Below, one piece after another: positions 1-5,310 of a stretch of 9,130 nt of DNA; the first letter of the stretch is position 1, and every line of letters starts with the position of its first letter. Location: positions 1 through 9,130 of the forward strand of contig JADZBR010000305.1 of assembly GCA_020852035.1 (NCBI GenBank), read 5' to 3'. The notes beneath the pieces were generated by a model. The model was not told the DNA's origin, made no database searches, and saw only the letters and a list, made by a program, of their open reading frames with translations. Source of the stretch: Caulobacteraceae bacterium (GTDB lineage: Bacteria > Pseudomonadota > Alphaproteobacteria > Caulobacterales > Caulobacteraceae). Both the position numbers and the translations under genes were made by a program.

Positions 1-47
1 CGGTGATCGAGAACCCGGCCGAGGACGAGCCGGAGATGGCCGGCTAA
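1..47 (+). CDS. 3' end of an unidentified plus-strand gene (partial)
   Basis: Only the last 14 codons and the stop are inside the window. Read in the frame that ends at the TAA at 45-47, they give a short acidic tail, VIENPAEDEPEMAG. The frame choice rests on this tail ending exactly against the opposing gene, whose TAG occupies 44-46, an arrangement typical of tightly packed convergent genes. Nothing in 14 residues identifies the product. The gene could be a chance frame, but the alternative is an unexplained edge in a window that is otherwise coding to within about 150 bases everywhere. Confidence 0.45.
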   Translation, partial: VIENPAEDEPEMAG

Positions 48-2185
48 CGCCGCTCCGGCCGGTCGGCGGCCCGCGCCGCGTCGGGATAAAGCACCATCCG
101 CCAGACAGCGACTCCGAGGTGGCGCGGCGCCTTGGGGTCGGGCACCTGCGGGTCGTCGATCGTGAACACGATCCTGGCCATGCCGCGGCGCAGGGCTTCG
201 GCCGGTATCTCCAGCCGGAAGGCGCGGGCTCCGGACGTGCCGTGGTTGAACGTGTAGGTCTGCGGCGTCCCGCCCTCGATGGTCAAATGGACCACCCGGT
301 TGGTGCTCTGCGGCGACGTATAGCCCGTTGTTTGGATGATCAGGCGCGGGTTTTCGGCCGCCTTCATTGACGGCGGCAGCGGAAGGTTGATTTCCGCCCG
401 CGGGCCATCTGACCAGGTCCAGTCCTGCTCTTGCACCGACCATCCGTCGCCCAGCAGCGCCGCGCCGGCGTCGGCGACGCCGAAATCATAGACCGCCTGC
501 GGTATGCAGGCGCCGTCGACCGGGACGACGGACCCCTGCGGCGGCCCGCGGCGGCAATGGGCGACGTCGTAGGTCGCATCGCCGACTTCGGTGATCATGT
601 TCGGCGCGAGTTCGGGAAACGGAACATCGCCCACCGACAGCATCGTGGCGAAGTTCCGATTCGCGGCGCGATCCATCTGCAGTGCAGCCATGTTGACCAG
701 GAAATTCATCACTGGCTGCGGCTCGGAGGACGCGAACAGATAGCCGCCAGCCCCGGGCGCGCGCGCCTTCAACGCAGCAGTGTCTTCCAGGATGCTCGAT
801 AGCCTGGGCGTGTCGATCTGGCCGGGCCGCAGGAACAGGAGTTGCAGCACGGCCATGTGAGCCACAAGGATCGGGCCCGCCAGGCGAACGGCGCCGCTGA
901 TCGGTGCGACCCGCCGATTCCAGGCGATCAGCACGGCCGCCAGCAGCAGGCCCAGCGCCGTCGCGCCCGCGATCAAGACGCGAAGCTGGTCGTAGGGGGT
1001 CAGGTGGGTGAACGGACCAAGCGCCATCGCCCGGCGCCTGATCACATAGGCGATCGCCAGAACGCCCGCGGAGGCCAGAAGCCGCAGGAGCTGTCCCAGG
1101 CGTGGCGGAAACGCGATCGCCCAGGACCGGCTTGCAAGCCACGCGCTCAGCGGGAACACGAACGCCAGAGCGGTGAAGACGGCGAAGGCATGTTTCTTCA
1201 CGGCATAGGGCGAGCCCTCTCCAAGCCAGCCCAACGCTGCGGCCTGGGCCAGGGCGGCGGCGGCGGTCGCGCTTCCGATCGCCGCGAAGAAGATCAGGGC
1301 CGGGCCAGCGCCGGCGGCCGGTTCGGGGCGACGCAACCTGTGCAGGATGATCGCGCCGGACAGCGCCAGCAGCGCCGCCGCCGCCAGCACGACATGCCAA
1401 ATGTCCAGCGGCGAGACGAATCGGATGCCCCCATCGACGATCGCCAGGCGGCGCTGGGCGGCGAATGCGGGATTCAGCACCAGCGCGGCGACCATTGCCG
1501 GGAGCGCCAGGAGCCAAGCCGCCGCGCGCATTCGAAGGGCGGCTGGCGTTCGCAGCCAGTCCACCACCAGCACGACGCCCAGGCCGCCGGCGGCGTGCAG
1601 GGCCGGGATCAGGTGGAACTGCCCGGTCACCCAGATTGCGGCGACGGCGAACGCCGTGAAGGCGAGGCGAGAGCGCCCGATCAGATAGACCCCGATGAGC
1701 ACCAGGCCGATGGCCACCGGTTCGCCGACGAGCTGCGGATAGTAGTAGTTGATGACGATCTCGGCGCCGATCGCCGCCCCCAGGAACAGGATGATCGTCG
1801 TCGAACAGAGGAGGGCCATCAGCAACACCGCCTCGGAAACCCGGCGGGCCATGACGAGAAGCATCAGCCAGGCGGTCGCGGCCGAGAAGGTGGCGGCCAG
1901 GCCCAGGGCGTTGGGGCTGCTGAGCCCCACCCAGAGGGCGGGCGACGCCAGCCTGTAGCTCCACCGGGGATAGGCGAACATCTCGCGCTGGAAGCTCTCG
2001 GCGCTTCCGGGGACGAACAGGTGGTCGCGCAGAAGCTCGGTCGTCTGCAGGTGAAAGCCCATGTCGACCGAATTGCCCAGGGTCTTGCCGAAGCTCAGGG
2101 CCAGGCCCGCGGCCACGCAGTAGACGCCGAGCAGAGCGAGGACGACCAGATTGCGCCTCACTGGAGCGCCTTGCTCAAGCTTCAT
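44..2185 (-). CDS. Polytopic membrane protein, putative GT-C-type envelope glycosyltransferase
   Basis: A 713-residue integral membrane protein that I cannot assign to a named family. After a short basic N-terminus (MKLEQGAPVRR), the first membrane helix spans about residues 12-32. A loop with Asp41 and His45 (SVDMGFHLQ) follows, then roughly ten further hydrophobic segments between about 95 and 455. The last part, about 456-713, is soluble and presumably periplasmic. It holds two cysteines (544 and 560) that could form a disulfide, and from about 580 a beta-rich region beginning GWSVQEQDWTWSDGP and ending in a VAVWRMVLY strand. An acidic residue in the first loop, many helices and a C-terminal soluble domain are the architecture of GT-C enzymes that use polyprenyl-phosphate sugars; the WS-DG pattern recalls beta-sandwich domains attached to envelope polysaccharide enzymes. 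Both are inference. The ATG has GAGG 8 bases upstream. It lies 91 bases after rnr on the same strand, so co-transcription is possible. A general transporter or polymerase role is not excluded. Confidence 0.85.
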   Translation of the reverse strand: MKLEQGAPVRRNLVVLALLGVYCVAAGLALSFGKTLGNSVDMGFHLQTTELLRDHLFVPGSAESFQREMFAYPRWSYRLASPALWVGLSSPNALGLAATFSAATAWLMLLVMARRVSEAVLLMALLCSTTIILFLGAAIGAEIVINYYYPQLVGEPVAIGLVLIGVYLIGRSRLAFTAFAVAAIWVTGQFHLIPALHAAGGLGVVLVVDWLRTPAALRMRAAAWLLALPAMVAALVLNPAFAAQRRLAIVDGGIRFVSPLDIWHVVLAAAALLALSGAIILHRLRRPEPAAGAGPALIFFAAIGSATAAAALAQAAALGWLGEGSPYAVKKHAFAVFTALAFVFPLSAWLASRSWAIAFPPRLGQLLRLLASAGVLAIAYVIRRRAMALGPFTHLTPYDQLRVLIAGATALGLLLAAVLIAWNRRVAPISGAVRLAGPILVAHMAVLQLLFLRPGQIDTPRLSSILEDTAALKARAPGAGGYLFASSEPQPVMNFLVNMAALQMDRAANRNFATMLSVGDVPFPELAPNMITEVGDATYDVAHCRRGPPQGSVVPVDGACIPQAVYDFGVADAGAALLGDGWSVQEQDWTWSDGPRAEINLPLPPSMKAAENPRLIIQTTGYTSPQSTNRVVHLTIEGGTPQTYTFNHGTSGARAFRLEIPAEALRRGMARIVFTIDDPQVPDPKAPRHLGVAVWRMVLYPDAARAADRPERR

Positions 2186-2220
2186 GTTCTACGCCTCAAC
2201 CTATGGGACTTGTTCGCGAT

Positions 2221-2262
2221 CTTGCGGTTGAAACGCAAGTTCTGGCCCGACTTTGGCGGGCC
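2221..2262 (-). other. Pair of hairpins between rnr and the membrane-protein gene
   Basis: Two perfect 6-bp stems, each with a 7-base loop, lie side by side in the 91-base gap. The first, read along the rnr transcript, pairs GGCCCG with CGGGCC (2262-2257 with 2249-2244), starting 14 bases after the rnr stop. The second pairs CTTGCG with CGCAAG (2239-2234 with 2226-2221). Neither is followed by a T-run on the minus strand, so they are weak candidates for intrinsic terminators. They could instead protect an mRNA 3' end or mark a processing site between rnr and the downstream gene. Confidence 0.4.
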
Positions 2263-2276
2263 CGTTCTTCGACGCC

Positions 2277-4514
2277 TCAGCGCCGGCGTTGGCGCTTCGG
2301 CAGGGGAGGACGCTTGCGCGCGCCCAGCCTGGGCCTGGGCGCGGTCTTGTCCGGCGGCGCCGGGTCGCTCAGCATCTCGAACACCAGCCCGCCGGTCAGC
2401 GGGGTCGCCTCGCGCAGGCGCACCTCCACCTCCATGCCCAGCGGCCAGCGCGCGCCGGAGCGCTCGCCGACCAGGGCGTGGGCGCGGTCGTCGTGGATGA
2501 AGTACTCGCCGCCGAGCGAGGAGACCGGCACGAGGCCGTCCGCGCCGGTGTCGGCCAGCCGCACGAAGAGTCCGAAGCGGGTCACGCCGGTGATGCGGCC
2601 CGCGAACTCGGCGCCGACGCGGTCGGCCAGGAAGGCGGCCACATAGCGGTCGATGGCGTCGCGCTCGGCGGCCATCGCCCGGCGCTCGGCATGGGTGATG
2701 TGCTCGGCGGTGTCCTTGATCTGCGAGATGTCGCGATCCGTGAGGCCGTCGTCGCCCAGCTTCTGGGCGCGGATCAGGGCCCGGTGGACCACCAGGTCGG
2801 CGTAGCGGCGGATCGGCGAGGTGAAGTGGGCGTAGCGCGCGAGATTCAGGCCGAAGTGGCCGATGTTCTCCGGCGAATAGATCGCCTGCATCTGGGTGCG
2901 CAGCACCACCTCGTTGACGATATCGCCGTGCGGCCCCTCACGGGTCTCCTCGAGCAGGCGGTTGAAACGCTTGGTGGTGACGGTCTCGCCCTTGGTCCAG
3001 GGCAGGCCGATGGTGCCGAGGAAGTCGGCCAGGTTGAAGAGCTTCTCCTGGCTGGGCGCGTCATGGATGCGGTAGATCAGTGGGGTCTTCTTCTGCTCCA
3101 GGGTCTCGGCGGCGCAGACGTTGGCCTGCACCATCATCTCCTCGATCAGCCGGTGCGCTTCCAGGCTCTCGCGCTGGCGGATGGAGGAGACCTCGCCGGC
3201 CTGGTCGATGACGATGCGGCGCTCGGCGCTCTCGATGGAGAGGGGCGAGCGAACGTCGCGGCCCTTCTTCATCGTCCGATAGGCGGCCCAGAGGGGCTCC
3301 AGCACGCCGGCCATGATCGGCCCGGTCTTGTCGTCCGGCGCGCCCTCGATGGCGGCCTGGGCCTGTTCGTAGGAAAGCTTGGCGGCCGAGCGCATCAGGC
3401 CGCGCACAAAGCGGTGGCCGCGCTTCCTGCCATCCGCGCCGAACACCATCCGCACGGCCATGCAGGCGCGCGCCTCGCCTTCGCGCAGCGAGCACAGGCC
3501 GTTAGAGAGCCGCTCGGGCAGCATCGGCTCCACCCGGTCGGGAAAATAGACGCTGTTGCCCTTCTCCCGCGCCTCGCGGTCCAGCGCCGAGCCGGGGCGC
3601 ACGTACGCGGCGACGTCGGCGATGGCGACCCAGACGATCCAGCCGCCGGGGTTCTTCGGATCGTCGTCCGGCTGGGCGAAGACGGCGTCGTCGTGATCGC
3701 GGGCGTCGGCCGGGTCGATGGTGATCAGCGGCAGGTCGCGCAGGTCCTCGCGGCCGGCGAGGGTAGGGGGCTCGGCGGCCTCCGCCTCGGCCTCGGCGGC
3801 TTCCGAAAAGCCGGTGGGGATGCCGTGGGTGTGCAGGGCGATCAGCGAAGCGGCGCGCGGCTGGTCCTCGCGGCCGACCACCTCCAAGAGTTTGCCGCGT
3901 TTGGGGCCGTAGCGGCGCTCGGCCGCCCCGCCGACCTGGGCGATCACCAGGTCGCCGTCCTTCAGCGCCTCGCCGTCCTGAGGCGAGAGCAGCAGGCTCT
4001 CCTTCGACTTTCGGTCGACCGGCTCGACCCGCACCTCGCGCCGCGCCTTGCGGATCACGCCGAGGATGCGGTGGGCGCTCTGGCCCAGGCGCTTGATCAG
4101 CCGCGCCGCCGGCTCGCCGTTCTCCTGGGTCGCGAAGCGCACCAGCAGGCGGTCGCCGAGGCCCGGGGCCGCGCCCGACTCGTGGCGGCCCGGCGCGAGG
4201 CGCACCAGCGGCGCGTCTTCGCCCTTGGTCAGCTTGACGAGCAGTTCCCCGTCCGGATCGCGCTCGACCACGTCTGCCACGCCGACCGGCGGCAGGGCGC
4301 CGGCGGTGGCCAGGCCCCTGCGGCCGCGGCGGCCCAGGCCGCCTTCGTCCTCCAGCGCGCGCAGCATCTGGCGCAGCGCGCGCCGCTGTTCGCCCTTCAG
4401 CCCGAAATGGCGGGCGATGTCGTGGACGTTGGTCTCGCCGGCGTCACGTATGAACCGCGCCAGTTCCGCCTTGTCCGGCAGGCCGGCCTCGGCCCGCGTC
4501 CTTGTCTTCGGCAA
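2277..4514 (-). CDS. rnr: Ribonuclease R (3'-5' exoribonuclease, RNB family)
   Basis: RNase R is a processive 3'-5' hydrolytic exonuclease that degrades structured RNA in the cytoplasm, including rRNA and mRNA fragments. With the TTG start at 4514 it is 745 residues. Domains in order: an N-terminal winged helix (about 12-60, GLPDKAELARF onward), cold-shock OB folds (about 75-230), the RNB catalytic domain (about 256-581), an S1 domain (about 631-716, GRITGVTRFGLFVRL) and a basic tail ending KRQRRR. The metal-binding aspartates are in DPADARDHDD (D267, D273, D275, D276), and the conserved HFTSPIRRYADLVVHR block is at 563-578. An Ala/Glu-rich linker (about 237-246) separates the OB region from RNB. 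The start was chosen because AGGGG sits 6 bases upstream of this TTG; no ATG or GTG precedes the winged helix, and the next TTG, at 4571, lacks a ribosome-binding site. The first 71 bases overlap the end of sodB in another frame, suggesting translational coupling. Confidence 0.96.
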   Translation of the reverse strand: MPKTRTRAEAGLPDKAELARFIRDAGETNVHDIARHFGLKGEQRRALRQMLRALEDEGGLGRRGRRGLATAGALPPVGVADVVERDPDGELLVKLTKGEDAPLVRLAPGRHESGAAPGLGDRLLVRFATQENGEPAARLIKRLGQSAHRILGVIRKARREVRVEPVDRKSKESLLLSPQDGEALKDGDLVIAQVGGAAERRYGPKRGKLLEVVGREDQPRAASLIALHTHGIPTGFSEAAEAEAEAAEPPTLAGREDLRDLPLITIDPADARDHDDAVFAQPDDDPKNPGGWIVWVAIADVAAYVRPGSALDREAREKGNSVYFPDRVEPMLPERLSNGLCSLREGEARACMAVRMVFGADGRKRGHRFVRGLMRSAAKLSYEQAQAAIEGAPDDKTGPIMAGVLEPLWAAYRTMKKGRDVRSPLSIESAERRIVIDQAGEVSSIRQRESLEAHRLIEEMMVQANVCAAETLEQKKTPLIYRIHDAPSQEKLFNLADFLGTIGLPWTKGETVTTKRFNRLLEETREGPHGDIVNEVVLRTQMQAIYSPENIGHFGLNLARYAHFTSPIRRYADLVVHRALIRAQKLGDDGLTDRDISQIKDTAEHITHAERRAMAAERDAIDRYVAAFLADRVGAEFAGRITGVTRFGLFVRLADTGADGLVPVSSLGGEYFIHDDRAHALVGERSGARWPLGMEVEVRLREATPLTGGLVFEMLSDPAPPDKTAPRPRLGARKRPPLPKRQRRR

Positions 4515-5166
4515 GCTTGTCCCCTGAGGCGCCCCCAGGCGCCGGATAACGGTAGGGCTCGCCCTCGCCAAGCGCGGCGGCGAACTGGTCCGAGGCGAAC
4601 GCCCAGTTGGCGACGGTGTCGAACCACTTCTCGAGGAAGCCCTTCCGGTCGTTCTTGTAGTCCAGATAGTAGGCGTGTTCCCAGACGTCGCACACCAGCA
4701 GCGGGGTGACCGCGTCCAGGGTGACGGTCGTGGCCGCGTCGTGGGTCGAGATCACCTTCAACTCGCCGCGCTCGATCACCAGCCAGGTCCAGCCGGACGC
4801 GAAGTGGCCGACGCCTTCCTCGACGAACTTCTTCTTCAGCTCGTCGCGCGAGCCGAAGGCGCGATCGATCGCGGCGGCGAGGCTCTCGGAGGTTTCATGC
4901 TTCGCCGGCGTCATGGATTCCCAGAAGAAGGCGTGGTTCCAGGCCTGGGCGGCGTTGTTGAAGAGCTTCTTCTTTGCCGCGTCGCCCTCGGCCGAGCGGA
5001 TCACCGCCTCCAGGTTCGCGGGCTTGGAGCCGGCCTCTTCGAGCATCTTGTTGGTGTTGTCGACGTAGGCTTTGTGGTGCTTGTCGTGGTGCGTCCGCAT
5101 GGTCGTTTCCGAGACGGACGGCTCCAGCGCGTCATAGCCGTAGGGCAGGTCGGGCAGGATGAACAT
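4444..5166 (-). CDS. sodB: Superoxide dismutase, iron type, with an extended C-terminus
   Basis: Converts superoxide to hydrogen peroxide and oxygen in the cytoplasm. The 240-residue product has no signal peptide. The four metal ligands are all visible: H26 (in THHDKHH), H78 (in NAAQAWNHAFFW), and D160 and H164 (in CDVWEHAYYLDY). Gln74 in the NAAQ motif, with Ala rather than Gln at the position around 144, is the iron-type signature as opposed to manganese. The ATG at 5166 is preceded by GGAG 8 bases upstream and begins the family's usual N-terminus (MFILPDLPYGYDAL). Homology ends near residue 208 (EPYRYPAP). The remaining 30 or so residues (GGASGDKLAEDKDAG onward) are Gly/Asp/Lys-rich, beyond the usual length of about 195-210, and the last 23 codons with the stop are out of frame over the start of rnr. 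A promoter matching the Caulobacter consensus lies just upstream. Assignment is certain; metal choice is probable. Confidence 0.96.
   Translation of the reverse strand: MFILPDLPYGYDALEPSVSETTMRTHHDKHHKAYVDNTNKMLEEAGSKPANLEAVIRSAEGDAAKKKLFNNAAQAWNHAFFWESMTPAKHETSESLAAAIDRAFGSRDELKKKFVEEGVGHFASGWTWLVIERGELKVISTHDAATTVTLDAVTPLLVCDVWEHAYYLDYKNDRKGFLEKWFDTVANWAFASDQFAAALGEGEPYRYPAPGGASGDKLAEDKDAGRGRPAGQGGTGAVHT
4514..4525 (-). promoter_or_regulatory. Shine-Dalgarno and TTG start of rnr inside the sodB frame
   Basis: On the minus strand AGGGG (4525-4521) is followed by a 6-base spacer and TTG (4514-4512). This is the best-placed ribosome-binding site near the beginning of RNase R homology, and it decides the start. 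It lies wholly inside the SOD reading frame, and a GC hairpin ends only two bases upstream of it. Confidence 0.6.
4528..4543 (-). other. GC-only hairpin just upstream of the rnr ribosome-binding site
   Basis: Two copies of the self-complementary hexamer GGCGCC (4528-4533 and 4538-4543) are separated by four bases, so the transcript can form a 6-bp all-GC stem with a TGGG loop. It ends two bases before the AGGGG of rnr, inside the last codons of sodB. It may influence rnr initiation or pause ribosomes finishing sodB; in GC-rich coding DNA it may also be chance. Confidence 0.35.
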
Positions 5167-5190
5167 GGCGGGTGCTCCAGAAGCTTCGGA

Positions 5191-5216
5191 TATGTAGGCA
5201 GGGCAACGCGCGAGAA
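5191..5216 (-). promoter_or_regulatory. Candidate housekeeping promoter of sodB
   Basis: Reading the minus strand, TTCTCGC (5216-5210) matches the Caulobacter -35 consensus TTGACGS at five of seven bases. After an 11-base gap, CCTACATA (5198-5191) matches the -10 consensus GCTANAWC at six of eight. The gap is within the 10-14 bases known for that sigma-73 promoter class. Transcription would start about 15-20 bases before the ATG, leaving a short leader that holds the GGAG site. The consensus is established knowledge; its use here is inference. Confidence 0.4.
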
Positions 5217-5263
5217 CCGGCGAAGCTCCGTTCATCTAGGACGTCCGAAGCCATTCCGCCGAA

Positions 5264-5282
5264 CTTGAGAACGTCTCTCAAG
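5264..5282 (-). repeat. Perfect 7-bp inverted repeat between topA and sodB
   Basis: CTTGAGA (5264-5270) and TCTCAAG (5276-5282) are exact reverse complements separated by 5 bases (ACGTC). The element starts 29 bases after the topA stop and lies about 50 bases upstream of the candidate sodB -35. As RNA it could be the end of the topA transcript, although no T-run follows on the minus strand (AAGTTCGG is not one). As DNA it could be an operator for a dimeric regulator of sodB. The sequence does not decide between these. Confidence 0.45.
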
Positions 5283-5310
5283 ATGGCTCGCGCGAGGCCG
5301 GGCCGATGGA

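Noticed and set aside
3770..3805. Short GCCTCGGC-type repetition within rnr as a tandem repeat
   Set aside because: It simply encodes the Ala/Glu-rich linker between the OB and RNB domains; the repetition is short and imperfect.
4515..4571. TTG at 4571 as the start of rnr
   Set aside because: No Shine-Dalgarno precedes it, and the extra 19 residues overlap the conserved end of SOD; the TTG at 4514 has AGGGG at 6 bases.
5167..5235. An ATG 23 codons upstream as an alternative sodB start, perhaps adding a signal peptide
   Set aside because: The extension is not hydrophobic, would start upstream of the likely promoter, and the ATG at 5166 matches the family N-terminus with a GGAG at good spacing.
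5287..5296. CTCGCGCGAG, a 10-bp palindrome near the topA stop
   Set aside because: It has no loop for an RNA stem and is short and made mostly of CG steps, so chance is likely in this composition.
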